A stretch of 61,778 nucleotides of DNA, from the NCBI RefSeq assembly GCF_002428305.1, contig NZ_DIVJ01000017.1, positions 1-61,778 on the forward strand, in the 5' to 3' direction. Below, in pieces: positions 54,216 through 61,778 of this stretch. A program made the translations under genes and the position numbers. Position 1 is the first letter of the stretch, and each line of letters begins with the position of its first letter. The notes under the pieces were generated by a model. The model had not been told where the DNA came from and made no database searches. It was given only the letters and a program-made list of their open reading frames with translations. Source of the DNA: Flavobacterium sp. UBA6135. Its GTDB lineage: Bacteria; Bacteroidota; Bacteroidia; Flavobacteriales; Flavobacteriaceae.

Positions 54216-54836
54216 TTAAAACTTAAATTCAAATGAAAAATTAACGGTATTAATCTCTTCCATTTTTCTTTCAGCACCATTTTTTTTCATTTTCGTAAAA
54301 TCGGATTGCGATTCAAAGCCAATTCCAAAATTTATATTTTCAGAAACGCCAAATCTCACACCCAGATTGAAGCCTAATCCTGCATTCCACCCTTGGTTTT
54401 TGTTTTTGAATGTCTCATCAACAGTTTGAATTTCTTCTTTCATTAAAGAGTTCGCATAAATACCAATACCACCGTAAGTGGAGAGTTTACTGTCTAATTG
54501 CTTTTCAAGAATAGTTAGTGAATAATTAAGGTATAACGGAATTCTTAAATAAGTTTGTTGCAACGCATAACTTTCTCCGGCACTAACGCCATTGGCATTA
54601 AAATCCATCATTCCAATACCGGTGCTAAAAGATGTTCCTGATGGAAGTCGGTAAAAGAAAAGTAAATCGCCCGAATTTATGCTACCATTTAGATTTACCA
54701 TTTCGTTTTGAATAAGTTTTGCAAATCCAATTTTTGCATTTAGATTTAAACCTACTTCCGATTTTTTTGGTTCTTCTTGAGCCTTAGCTGCTAATGTTAT
54801 TAATGCTATAAACAGCGTAAAAATTGTTTTTTTCAT
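54216..54836 (-). CDS. Outer-membrane beta-barrel protein (PorT-family-like)
   Basis: A 206-residue protein with signal peptide (LITLAAKAQ) and strands ending in the typical INTVNFSFEFKF. The pattern (NLNAKIGFAKL, FFYRLPSGTSFSTGIG, GLGFNLGVRFGVSENINFGIGFES) fits the outer-membrane beta-barrel/PorT-like group of Bacteroidota. It is a single gene with no obvious partner. Function unknown. Confidence 0.78.
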   Translation of the reverse strand: MKKTIFTLFIALITLAAKAQEEPKKSEVGLNLNAKIGFAKLIQNEMVNLNGSINSGDLLFFYRLPSGTSFSTGIGMMDFNANGVSAGESYALQQTYLRIPLYLNYSLTILEKQLDSKLSTYGGIGIYANSLMKEEIQTVDETFKNKNQGWNAGLGFNLGVRFGVSENINFGIGFESQSDFTKMKKNGAERKMEEINTVNFSFEFKF

Positions 54837-54916
54837 TTGTATTTAATTTAGTGGTTAAAAAAAGTTTTATTATCATATTGACTGTTGTTGCAAGAATTAT
54901 AAATAATAGGTGCGTT

Positions 54917-55444
54917 TTATAATACTTTAGTAGAATATTCAATTATTTTTGAAACCCAAACATCTCGTTCATTTTCAGCAACAAAAAATTTGAACTCTTC
55001 ATTTGCTTTTTGAATAATAAAAATATTGTGGATAAAACCATAAGTATTTTGTTTCTCTACTTCGGTAATTTTGTTTAAAGGAATTTCGACAAACGTTTTT
55101 TTGGAATTTAGATTGTGGGGTTTAAATACCAGTCTTTTTGTAGTAAGTACAAGTTTTCCTCCCGCTGAAAAATTGCTTTTTAACGTTGAAGCACCTTCAT
55201 GTACTAATTGTTCGTCCTCTTTTAGCTCAATAATTGTTTTTTTTAGAACCCTATCGGTTGCAATTTTAGTAATTACCGGGAAAAGAATACCCATAAATAT
55301 TCCAAAAAAAGTAGCATTAAAAATAAATTGCCAAGTGTTGAACTTTTCTCCCCAAATTAATCCAAACAGAGCCATTATACTTGCATATGTAAACCCCATA
55401 ATAATTGTTTGCACAATCATTAATTTTAAATTCAATTTTACCAT
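54917..55444 (-). CDS. Membrane-anchored GRAM/PH-like domain protein
   Basis: A 175-residue protein with two membrane helices (about 7-27 and 35-60) and a C-terminal domain (about 78-170) containing KLVLTTKRLVFKPHN and KTFVEIPLNKITEVEKQN. That pattern is typical of GRAM/PH-like folds. These often bind lipids or proteins at membranes. It stands between a barrel protein gene and an AraC-type regulator gene. No specific function can be named. Confidence 0.78.
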   Translation of the reverse strand: MVKLNLKLMIVQTIIMGFTYASIMALFGLIWGEKFNTWQFIFNATFFGIFMGILFPVITKIATDRVLKKTIIELKEDEQLVHEGASTLKSNFSAGGKLVLTTKRLVFKPHNLNSKKTFVEIPLNKITEVEKQNTYGFIHNIFIIQKANEEFKFFVAENERDVWVSKIIEYSTKVL

Positions 55445-55522
55445 ATTTTTTTAGATTTTTTTACAATGCAATATTACAATGCAGTAAAATATCAAAATTG
55501 TAAAATTGAGACAATACAAATT

Positions 55523-56383
55523 TTAATCTTCAAAATACCAATACGTATCTTCCATGCCGAGGTGTGAAACTTTAGATAGTAATGTGTTCGGCGTTTCTTT
55601 AGTAATTGATTTAAAGTGCTTTATAAAGTGAGCTTGATCGTAATACATACTAAATAAAGCAACGTCAGTTAGATTTGTTTTTTCTTTATTTTGATGAAAA
55701 AAATTAAAAGCTTGTCGGAACATCACCATTTTTCTGTATTCCTCAACCGACATAAAAGTATGTTTGTTAAATAAACGGAGTAGAGTTTTTCGATTAACAT
55801 TTAGTTTCTCTGATAATTCGGCCACTTTAATGCCACCATTGGAAATTATAATTTCACCAACAGCTTTCTTAACAATTGGTTCGTCAAAAGGCTTGAGTTT
55901 TTTTTCAAAAAAATCATCTAATAAATTAACTTTTTTTTCTACTTCTTTTACAGCATAAACTTGACTTAAAATAAACTTGAATTCCTCTCCAAAATGGGAA
56001 AAATTTCCAAAATCGAATGTAATTATTTCATAAAGAGGCTTTTCTAAGAAATGATTTATACCTAAAGGATTAAAAACAATACCAATTTTATCAAAAGCAC
56101 CGCTTATACTTACTTTTATGCTTTTTTCTTTATTAATGGAATATAGCGGTTGAAGACCACTATTTTTTGATGGTTTTATAGTAGATTCATCATTTGATAT
56201 TATAACTTCTGAATCTTTATAAACCGTTATTGCATGCTTGTAATTAGGGTAGAAAATAAAGTTTTTTTGATAATTCTGGTCTTCTGATTTGTGTAAATAG
56301 TAATACGAAATGTACTTGCTTATCTTGTTTGATGCAGGTTTTTGTGTAATAAAAATATCATTGTCCTTTTTTGAATCTTCCAA
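55523..56383 (-). CDS. AraC-family transcriptional regulator
   Basis: A 286-residue regulator. The C-terminal domain (about 180-275) has two helix-turn-helix units: IKVAELSEKLNVNRKTLLRLFNKHTFMSVEEYRKM and a second around LTDVALFSMYYDQAHFIKHFKSITKETP. The N-terminal 170 residues resemble the DUF6597-like sensor domain of many Bacteroidota AraC proteins (YISYYYLHKSEDQ, GIVFNPLGINHFL). Its ligand and targets are unknown; a single gene with no clear partner nearby. Confidence 0.88.
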   Translation of the reverse strand: MEDSKKDNDIFITQKPASNKISKYISYYYLHKSEDQNYQKNFIFYPNYKHAITVYKDSEVIISNDESTIKPSKNSGLQPLYSINKEKSIKVSISGAFDKIGIVFNPLGINHFLEKPLYEIITFDFGNFSHFGEEFKFILSQVYAVKEVEKKVNLLDDFFEKKLKPFDEPIVKKAVGEIIISNGGIKVAELSEKLNVNRKTLLRLFNKHTFMSVEEYRKMVMFRQAFNFFHQNKEKTNLTDVALFSMYYDQAHFIKHFKSITKETPNTLLSKVSHLGMEDTYWYFED

Positions 56384-56469
56384 GATGATTTAAGTTAAAA
56401 TCTTAAAATTGAATAAATGAAAAGTTTTTATTTATTGAAGTTGTTTATTCAAGATTCAATGCAAGTTAA

Positions 56470-56541
56470 AAGTGTTCAGTAATTGCCAACTGATTACTGC
56501 CAACTGATTACTGTTTACTGAACACTAAATACTGAACACTT
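56470..56541. repeat. Short repeat block with inverted ends after hbd
   Basis: AAGTGTTCAGTA (56470-56481) and TACTGAACACTT (56530-56541) are a perfect 12-bp inverted pair. Between them are two exact 14-bp direct copies of GCCAACTGATTACT (56485-56498, 56499-56512) and two copies of ACTGAACACT (56516-56525, 56531-56540). The right end touches the stop codon of hbd. It may also stop transcription of hbd, but there is no T-run on the minus strand side to be sure. Confidence 0.78.
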
Positions 56542-57428
56542 TATTTAAATTGCTTCGAAACTTTCTCCGCTTTCTTACTTTCGGAATAATCATAAAATCC
56601 TTCTCCGGATTTTACACCTAATTTTCCGGCCATTACCATATTCACTAAAAGTGGACACGGAGCATATTTTGGATTTTTGAAACCGTCATACATGACATTC
56701 AAAATGGAAAGACAAACATCTAAACCAATAAAATCAGCCAATTGCAATGGTCCCATCGGGTGAGCCATTCCGAGTTTCATAACCGTATCAATTTCTTGAA
56801 CTCCGGCAACTCCGTTGTATAAAGTTTCAATCGATTCATTAATCATCGGCATTAAAATTCGGTTCGCCACAAATCCGGGATAATCGTTTACTTCCGTTGG
56901 CGTTTTGCCTAATTTCATAGATAAATCCATAATGATTTTAGTCACTTCATCCGAAGTAGTGTAACCTCGAATGATTTCAACCAATTTCATAATCGGCACC
57001 GGATTCATAAAATGCATTCCGATTACTCTTTCAGGATGAACTACTTGAGCAGCAATTTGCGTAATGGAAATAGAAGAAGTATTCGTTGCCAAAATTACAT
57101 TATGATTACAAATGTCACTCAGTTGTTTGAAAATATTCATTTTTAAACCTACATTTTCAGTGGCAGCTTCCACCACTAAATCCGTTCCAACTACACCATC
57201 TTTAATGTCGGTATAAGTGATAATATTTGAAATGGTTTTGTGTTTATCCTCTTCCGAAATAGTTCCTTTTGTCACCATTCTATCTAAGTTGGAAGCAATA
57301 GTTGCCATTCCTTTTTCCAATGACTTTTCGGAAACATCAATTAATTTTACGGTAAATCCGCTTTGAGCAAAGGTGTGGGCAATTCCGTTACCCATGGTTC
57401 CTGCTCCAATTACTGCAATTGTTTTCAT
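56541..57428 (-). CDS. hbd: 3-hydroxybutyryl-CoA (3-hydroxyacyl-CoA) dehydrogenase
   Basis: NAD-dependent oxidation or reduction of 3-hydroxyacyl-CoA in fatty-acid or butanoate metabolism. The 295-residue protein has the N-terminal Rossmann site VIGAGTMGNGIAHTFA, the family segment ATNTSSISITQIA, the catalytic His in GMHFMNPVPIM, and NDYPGFVANRILMPMINE. Length is typical of the stand-alone PaaH/Hbd type, with no fused hydratase. Its neighbours do not form a beta-oxidation cluster, so the pathway direction is uncertain. Confidence 0.93.
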   Translation of the reverse strand: MKTIAVIGAGTMGNGIAHTFAQSGFTVKLIDVSEKSLEKGMATIASNLDRMVTKGTISEEDKHKTISNIITYTDIKDGVVGTDLVVEAATENVGLKMNIFKQLSDICNHNVILATNTSSISITQIAAQVVHPERVIGMHFMNPVPIMKLVEIIRGYTTSDEVTKIIMDLSMKLGKTPTEVNDYPGFVANRILMPMINESIETLYNGVAGVQEIDTVMKLGMAHPMGPLQLADFIGLDVCLSILNVMYDGFKNPKYAPCPLLVNMVMAGKLGVKSGEGFYDYSESKKAEKVSKQFK

Positions 57429-57464
57429 TATGTATTTTTAGTTTGTTTTTGTTTTTAGTTTCAA

Positions 57465-57528
57465 GTTTCAGGTCTCACAATAACTTAGCTCGAGCCTAAA
57501 AGGAGAACAGGCGAAGCAAACCTGAAAC
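57465..57528. repeat. Inverted repeat in the hbd-oxidoreductase gap
   Basis: GTTTCAGGT (57465-57473) and ACCTGAAAC (57520-57528) form a perfect 9-bp inverted pair around 46 bases. The inner part has a GCCT/AGGC pair and GCTCGAGC. The left arm is preceded by AGTTTCA, as in the microrepeats of yggS. Confidence 0.65.
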
Positions 57529-57531
57529 AAA

Positions 57532-58500
57532 TTATTTTTCTTGCATCGAATCAATAATCATATATGCAACTCGTAAAGCTTCCGTTCCGTCTTCCAAAGT
57601 CACTACGGGAGTAGTATTGTTGTTAATCGCATCTGCAAACGTTTCCAATTCATCCAAAATGGCGTTGTTCAAAGAAACTTCCGGATTGTCAAAATAAATT
57701 TGTTTTTTCTCGCCTTCGGCATTTTGCAAAATCATATCAAAATCACCCGGAACTTCGGGTGCGTCTTTCATTTTTACCACTTCACATACTTTGTCCAAAT
57801 AATCCACCGAGATGTAAGCATCTTTTTGAAAAAAACGTGATTTACGCATATTTTTCATCGAAATTCGGCTCGAAGTGATATTGGCAACACATCCATTTTC
57901 GAACTCAATTCGAGCATTGGCAATGTCTGGAGATTGACTCAAAACTGAAACACCACTAGCATTAACGGCTTTTACTTTCGATTTTACAACACTTAAAATG
58001 GCATCAATATCGTGAATCATTAAATCTAAAACCACCGGAACATCCGTTCCTCTCGGGTTAAATTCGGCCAATCGATGTGTTTCAATAAACATCGGGTTGT
58101 CAATTTGATTTTTTACAGCGATGAAGGCCGGATTAAATCGTTCCACGTGACCAACTTGACCCTTAACGTTGAATTCTTTTGCTAAAGCGATTATTTCTTC
58201 GGCTTCTTCAACAGTTGTCGAAATTGGTTTTTCAATAAAAACATGTTTACCCGATTTAATTGAAACTTTAGCACATTTATAATGCGAAAGCGTAGGAGTT
58301 ACAATATCAATCACATCAACAGCATGAATCAATTTGGCAATTGTGTCAAATTGTTTATAACCAAATTCAGCGGCAATTTTTGCACCGTTTTCTTGATTTT
58401 CATCATAAAAACCAACTAATTCGTATTTTGAGCATTGATTGAGTAATCGCAAGTGTATTTTTCCAAGGTGACCGGCACCTAAAACGCCAATTTTTAGCAT
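57532..58500 (-). CDS. Gfo/Idh/MocA family NAD(P)-dependent oxidoreductase
   Basis: The ATG at 58500 (322 residues) starts MLKIGVLGAGHLGKIHLRLL, the usual Rossmann N-terminus; the in-frame ATG at 58560 would add a hydrophobic stretch in front of it and is rejected. Further motifs: HVFIEKPIS (catalytic lysine in EKP) at about residues 88-96, and VGHVERFNPA in the second domain. These enzymes oxidise or reduce sugars and related polyols. The substrate is unknown; it is next to hbd but with no clear pathway link. Confidence 0.9.
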   Translation of the reverse strand: MLKIGVLGAGHLGKIHLRLLNQCSKYELVGFYDENQENGAKIAAEFGYKQFDTIAKLIHAVDVIDIVTPTLSHYKCAKVSIKSGKHVFIEKPISTTVEEAEEIIALAKEFNVKGQVGHVERFNPAFIAVKNQIDNPMFIETHRLAEFNPRGTDVPVVLDLMIHDIDAILSVVKSKVKAVNASGVSVLSQSPDIANARIEFENGCVANITSSRISMKNMRKSRFFQKDAYISVDYLDKVCEVVKMKDAPEVPGDFDMILQNAEGEKKQIYFDNPEVSLNNAILDELETFADAINNNTTPVVTLEDGTEALRVAYMIIDSMQEK

Positions 58501-58681
58501 AAAAGTAAATTTTATCAAAAATAGTAATAATACGAGAATTGACAATAAATAACGATTCAATTTCTTGTTTAATTACATGGGGTTGTTAATCATAAGCAGA
58601 ACTAATTTTTATTATACGGTTTTATGATTTGGAAGTTCTTCTTTTTAGAATTATTTTTACCCAAACTAACCTTTTCCCCAA

Positions 58682-59323
58682 GTGAGAGATACTGAAAAAC
58701 ATCAAGGACTTCGCATTCAATTAGTAAAGCTTTTAGAACAAAAAGGGATTATTGATAAAGAGGTGTTAGAAGCCATAAAAAAAATTCCGAGACATTTGTT
58801 TTTAGACTCCGGTTTTGAGCAATACGCTTATCAGGACAAAGCATTCCCAATTGGTGCCGGACAAACCATTTCACAGCCTTATACAGTTGCTTTTCAAACA
58901 CAATTATTGAAAGTAAAAAAAGATGATAAAGTGTTGGAAATAGGTACGGGATCTGGCTATCAAACCGCTGTTTTATGTACCATTGGAGCTAAAGTTTATA
59001 GTATAGAACGTCAAAATGAATTGTTTAAAACTACTTCTTTGTTATTACCAAAATTAGGGATCAGACCTAAACATTTATCCTTTGGCGATGGTTATAAAGG
59101 TTTACCTAATTATGCTCCATTTGATAGTATTATTGTAACTGCCGGTGCTCCAATAATCCCAAAACCATTAATGGCTCAACTAAAAATAGGAGGTAGGCTT
59201 GTGATTCCAGTGGGCGAAAAAGAACAAATTATGACCTTATTAATTCGTAAAAATGAAACACAATTCGAAAAACATGAATTTGGTGAATTTCGATTCGTTC
59301 CTTTATTGGAAGATAAAAATTAA
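58682..59323 (+). CDS. pcm: Protein-L-isoaspartate O-methyltransferase
   Basis: Pcm uses S-adenosylmethionine to methylate isoaspartyl residues in damaged proteins, beginning their repair. The 213-residue protein has the conserved region IPRHLFLD, GAGQTISQPYTVA, SAM motif I LEIGTGSGYQTAVL, SIERQNELF and IIVTAGAPIIP. The start is GTG at 58682 (RDTEKHQGLR); no in-frame ATG lies at the right place, so an unusual start codon is accepted. The upstream 180 bases contain no gene. A terminator follows. Confidence 0.95.
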   Translation: MRDTEKHQGLRIQLVKLLEQKGIIDKEVLEAIKKIPRHLFLDSGFEQYAYQDKAFPIGAGQTISQPYTVAFQTQLLKVKKDDKVLEIGTGSGYQTAVLCTIGAKVYSIERQNELFKTTSLLLPKLGIRPKHLSFGDGYKGLPNYAPFDSIIVTAGAPIIPKPLMAQLKIGGRLVIPVGEKEQIMTLLIRKNETQFEKHEFGEFRFVPLLEDKN

Positions 59324-59330
59324 TAGAATT

Positions 59331-59355
59331 AAAACCCGCTGTAGCGGGTTTTTTA
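59331..59355. terminator. Terminator between pcm and the Fic gene
   Basis: AAAACCCGCT, loop GT (longer in practice), AGCGGGTTTTTT. It ends the pcm message and touches the end of the convergent fic gene. Confidence 0.85.
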
Positions 59356-60405
59356 TTGACCAATAATACTTAGATAACGTTCTAAACTTTCCTTTTCAGT
59401 TTGAGCAAGAAAGAGTAAAAAATCTTCTTTGTTGCTTTTTGTTTGAGCTGTTTCTAACGCATTATAATAATTCATTCTGTTGTCATAATCACCTTTTATG
59501 TTGGCAATTACATAACCGTTTTGTAACAAAATTAAATTCATGACCAACCTGGAAGTTCTTCCGTTTCCATCAATAAAGGGATGAATAGTGACTAATCTCT
59601 CATGCATTTCTGCAGCCAAAACTACCGGATGTAACTTGCTTTTCTGATTTTCATACCATAAAAAATAATCTTCCATTTCTTTGGCAACCAAATAGGGTTG
59701 AGGCGGCATATGACTACTTCCTTTTATCATGATTTGAACGCTGCGGTATCGTCCTGCATCTTCGGGAATAATGCCACGAAGAATTAAATTATGAATCGAT
59801 AATAATTCTCTCTCATTAAAACTAAAACCTCTTTCCGTTAATTGCTTGATGTAACCAATCGCTTCTTGATGGTTTATCGCTTCCAAATGCTCTCGCATGC
59901 TTTTTCCGGAAACGGTCAATCCTTCGTTAATAACCAAATCGGTTTCTCGTAAGGTAAGTGTGTTTCCTTCAATTCTATTACTTTCAAAGGTGTATTCCAA
60001 TTCTAAAGTTTGGGCAATTCTACTACTATCAAAAGTTCTTTTTTTATCTAAAAGTTTCTTGAGCGTATCAATTTCATTCAAAATTGCTGTCAATGATGCT
60101 GATAAGTTATAGCGTTTAACAACCACTTCTTGTTTTATTTCGTCTTCTGCTACCATCATGGCTTTTAAGCCAATTTCCTTGTCATCACCAATTTCAAAGA
60201 GAATTTTTTCCTTCAACCATGCTACGATTAACGTTTCATAATCAATCTCCAAAATAGAAGCCAATTTAGTCACTTGTTCTCTGGTTGGTTTTCGGTTTCC
60301 GCTTTCAAATTTACTAACCAATGCCTGGTCTATACCAAGAAGTTGAGCCAATTCACGGGTTTTTAGATGCTTGTTTTCTCGTGCTTCTTTAAGTAAATTT
60401 TTCAT
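59353..60405 (-). CDS. HTH-Fic domain protein (probable AMP transferase, autoregulated)
   Basis: The ATG at 60405 gives 350 residues; an in-frame TTG at 60453 lies in the -33 promoter box and is rejected. The N-terminal 70 residues are an XRE-type helix-turn-helix (LLKEARENKHLKTRELAQLLG). The Fic core at about 155-320 has the active-site motif HPFIDGNGRTSR. SNRIEGN before it matches the class-II inhibitory motif (S/T)xxxE(G/N), which blocks ATP binding by its Glu. Family members attach AMP to proteins. A 12-bp palindrome overlaps its promoter, as expected for autorepression. No partner antitoxin gene is adjacent. Confidence 0.92.
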   Translation of the reverse strand: MKNLLKEARENKHLKTRELAQLLGIDQALVSKFESGNRKPTREQVTKLASILEIDYETLIVAWLKEKILFEIGDDKEIGLKAMMVAEDEIKQEVVVKRYNLSASLTAILNEIDTLKKLLDKKRTFDSSRIAQTLELEYTFESNRIEGNTLTLRETDLVINEGLTVSGKSMREHLEAINHQEAIGYIKQLTERGFSFNERELLSIHNLILRGIIPEDAGRYRSVQIMIKGSSHMPPQPYLVAKEMEDYFLWYENQKSKLHPVVLAAEMHERLVTIHPFIDGNGRTSRLVMNLILLQNGYVIANIKGDYDNRMNYYNALETAQTKSNKEDFLLFLAQTEKESLERYLSIIGQ

Positions 60406-60415
60406 TTCCCATTTA

Positions 60416-60427
60416 TTGTCATGACAA
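60416..60427. promoter_or_regulatory. Palindromic operator of the HTH-Fic gene
   Basis: TTGTCATGACAA is a perfect 12-bp palindrome. It overlaps the -7 box (60425-60432) and covers the likely start of transcription, 11 bases before the ATG. This is a typical place for a repressor site, and the HTH domain of the gene product is the obvious candidate. Confidence 0.6.
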
Positions 60428-60454
60428 ATATAGTCATTATTTGTTGCAGTCAAA
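60425..60454 (-). promoter_or_regulatory. Complete -33/-7 promoter of the HTH-Fic gene
   Basis: On the minus strand TTTG (60454-60451), 18 bases, then TATATTTG (60432-60425). A full consensus match, and the best promoter in the window along with that of bamD. Confidence 0.78.
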
Positions 60455-60498
60455 TCTTCACCATTTTGTAATCAAAATATTTTTTTTTGTATACTAAA

Positions 60499-60951
60499 TT
60501 AAAACGATTTTTTTACCCGATCTAAATCTCGATTGGTATCTCTTTCTTTGATAGATTCTCTTTTGTCGTAGTTTTTCTTTCCTTTAGCTAAAGCAATTTC
60601 CATTTTTGCATAGCCTTTTTCATTTATATAAAGCCGCAATGGTACAATGGTTAATCCTTTATTTTGCATGCTTTTTTCTAAACTTTTTAATTCTTTTTTA
60701 TTCAATAAAAGTTTGCGTTCGCTTTTGGCTTTATGGTTGTAGTGGGTGCCATACAAATATTCTTCTACTTGTGAGTTAATCACAAATAATTCGCCATTAT
60801 GAAATTCGCAAAAACTTTCTGTTATCGAAGCTTTTCCCAATCGAATTGATTTGATTTCGGTTCCTGTTAAAACAATTCCGGCATCATACCGCTCCAAAAT
60901 TTCATAATCAAATTTGGCTCTTTTGTTCAGTATGTTAATCATCTTTTGCAT
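60499..60951 (-). CDS. smpB: SsrA-binding protein SmpB
   Basis: SmpB binds tmRNA and brings it to stalled ribosomes for trans-translation. From the ATG at 60951 it has 150 residues: ILNKRAKFDYEILERYDAGIVLTGTEIKSIR begins the beta-barrel core, then KASITESFCEF, THYNHKAKSERKLLLNKKE, and the C-terminal tail KGKKNYDKRESIKERDTNR that enters the ribosome. An ATG at 60942 is also possible. Upstream in-frame codons back to 61026 are rejected because a -7 box lies at 60959-60966. tmRNA itself is not in the window. Confidence 0.95.
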   Translation of the reverse strand: MQKMINILNKRAKFDYEILERYDAGIVLTGTEIKSIRLGKASITESFCEFHNGELFVINSQVEEYLYGTHYNHKAKSERKLLLNKKELKSLEKSMQNKGLTIVPLRLYINEKGYAKMEIALAKGKKNYDKRESIKERDTNRDLDRVKKSF

Positions 60952-60958
60952 AGGAGTG

Positions 60959-60966
60959 CAAATGTA
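60959..60966 (-). promoter_or_regulatory. -7 promoter element of smpB
   Basis: The minus strand reads TACATTTG, a perfect TAnnTTTG, ending only 7 bases before the ATG at 60951. The message would have almost no leader, or translation would start at 60942. Confidence 0.55.
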
Positions 60967-61059
60967 TGAACAAAAATGTGTAATTAAAGTTTTTTTGAAT
61001 TTTATTGAACAAACACAGTCGTTCAATAGCTTTTTTTTAAGAAATAAAAAGACGTCTTT

Positions 61060-61548
61060 TTAGTTATGATAAGTCAGTTGATGTTCGATTTTATGACCAT
61101 TCATCTTTATTGTGTAAAGATTTCCAAATTCATTTTCATCAATTTGGTCATAAATTTCTTCACCCAAAAAATCATTAATATGTTTTGGAATCGTATTGCT
61201 ATGACCCACAATTAAAATTGTTTTCCCGGGGTGTTTTGCTGCAATTTCTTTTAAAGAAAAAGTAGCGGGTTGATAAAATTGAATTTCTTTATTTTTTGTC
61301 GAAGCAACAGATGAAATTGTTTGTTGCGTTCGAATGGTTAAAGTCGTATAAAAAATTTCTAAAGGTATTTTTTCAAAATAGTTTGCCCAACGTAAAGCTC
61401 TTTCAATACCTTGTTCAGATAATTCCGGATTTTTAGAAGTATCTGCTTTTTCAGCATGGCGGATGAGGTAGATGGTGGTGGTTTGAGTTTCTTGTGACCG
61501 GATGAAAAAGGAAGTCAAGACAAGCGTAAGAAATAGTACTCTTTTCAT
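61060..61548 (-). CDS. Exported histidine phosphatase family protein
   Basis: A 162-residue phosphatase of the phosphoglycerate-mutase-like superfamily with a signal peptide (LTSFFIRSQ), so it acts in the periplasm or beyond. The catalytic motif is YLIRHAEKADTSK, and the second His is in LIVGHSNT. ELSEQGIERALRWAN is the family's third segment. It is shorter than average, but both His motifs and the arginines are present. Substrate not known. Confidence 0.88.
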   Translation of the reverse strand: MKRVLFLTLVLTSFFIRSQETQTTTIYLIRHAEKADTSKNPELSEQGIERALRWANYFEKIPLEIFYTTLTIRTQQTISSVASTKNKEIQFYQPATFSLKEIAAKHPGKTILIVGHSNTIPKHINDFLGEEIYDQIDENEFGNLYTIKMNGHKIEHQLTYHN

Positions 61549-61609
61549 AGTTCAATTTTTAATAAATTTAAGTAATTAGTTTAAAAGTGAAAAAATCTCA
61601 CGCATATTT

Positions 61610-61640
61610 TTTGTGATAACTATTCAAACAATTACATTTG
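61610..61640 (+). promoter_or_regulatory. Promoter of tRNA-Pro
   Basis: TTTG at 61610-61613, 19 bases, then TACATTTG at 61633-61640, a full Bacteroidota promoter. The tRNA begins 12 bases downstream at 61652. Confidence 0.72.
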
Positions 61641-61651
61641 CACCCACTTCT

Positions 61652-61725
61652 CGGGATGTAGAGCAGCCTGGTAGCTTACTAGCATGGGGTGCTAGGGGTC
61701 GCTGGTTCGAATCCAGTCATCCCGA
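61652..61725 (+). tRNA. tRNA-Pro (anticodon GGG)
   Basis: The cloverleaf is complete: acceptor stem CGGGATG/CATCCCG, D arm, anticodon stem CTAGC/GCTAG around loop ATGGGGT (anticodon GGG, reads CCC and CCU), and T arm with GGTTCGAATCC. The discriminator is A. CCA is not encoded. Length 74 bases. Confidence 0.97.
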
Positions 61726-61731
61726 CAGTAA

Positions 61732-61766
61732 AATCTCTTGAGCTTTGCTCAAGGGATTTTTTTATA
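61732..61766 (+). terminator. Terminator after tRNA-Pro
   Basis: AAATC-T-CTTGAG, loop CTTTG, CTCAAG-G-GATTT, then a T-run. A hairpin with one internal mismatch 7 bases after the tRNA; the window ends at 61778. Confidence 0.85.
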
Positions 61767-61778
61767 TCTAAAAAATTA

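Noticed and set aside
57429..57531. Attachment site or insertion-sequence remnant in the hbd gap
   Set aside because: Only short inverted repeats are visible; no transposase fragment or target duplication was found.

Overview
The window is AT-rich chromosomal DNA of a member of the Bacteroidota, almost certainly family Flavobacteriaceae and close to Flavobacterium. Four things point there. Promoters carry the Bacteroidota -7 element TAnnTTTG. Starts lack Shine-Dalgarno sites. Four proteins end in type IX secretion (T9SS) type A sorting domains. Several lineage-typical families occur (PorD/DUF4835, a DUF6913-like protein, flavobacterial RpoZ, RprX/RprY-like two-component proteins). Proteorhodopsin next to blh suggests a light-exposed aquatic habitat. 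No plasmid, phage or insertion-sequence genes were seen. Except for one repeat-bounded unit at 51526-52199 and the T9SS cluster, the content is core chromosome.

Layout. 1-7.1 kb: outer-membrane barrel, K+ channel plus L-serine dehydratase, M14 peptidase plus TPR protein. 7.1-9.2 kb: dnaK behind a sigma-54-like site and a 42-bp dyad. 9.2-11.8 kb: divergent blh and proteorhodopsin sharing a repeat-rich control region, then a small membrane protein. 11.8-13.4 kb: a 5'-nucleotidase split into two genes. 13.5-15.5 kb: DUF6913-like protein, dapA, ferritin. 15.5-21.8 kb: bamD-rpoZ-coaBC-porD-recN, then fabV. 22-41.6 kb: four large T9SS surface proteins in a row, each followed by its own hairpin terminator and built from shared, reshuffled modules. 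41.7-45.7 kb: glycosyltransferase, coaE, histidine kinase and response regulator. 45.7-50.1 kb (minus strand): envelope proteins, acyl-ACP thioesterase, miaA, K+ channel. 50.1-54.1 kb (minus strand): exonuclease/GIY-YIG protein, the repeat-bounded four-helix-bundle gene, the YggS-type PLP protein, DUF1015. 54.2-61.6 kb: barrel protein, GRAM protein, AraC regulator, 3-hydroxyacyl-CoA dehydrogenase, Gfo/Idh oxidoreductase, pcm, an autoregulated-looking HTH-Fic protein, smpB and a phosphatase. The window closes with tRNA-Pro(GGG) and its terminator.

The strongest candidate for something undescribed is 51526-52199. A gene of the 23S rRNA intervening-sequence (four-helix-bundle) family sits between an 8 x 19-bp array and a long imperfect hairpin of the same sequence family. 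The outer half of that hairpin is complementary to the array, so the transcript could fold with the ORF in the loop, as rRNA intervening sequences do, yet this copy lies between two protein genes. Next in interest are the alternating two-type modules of the T9SS cluster, the dnaK control region and the proteorhodopsin/blh operator-like repeats.

Many ORFs open at TTG or inside promoter elements; I moved starts to the ATG that gives a proper signal peptide or family N-terminus and say so in each entry. All function calls come from reading motifs and family knowledge; no database search was run.
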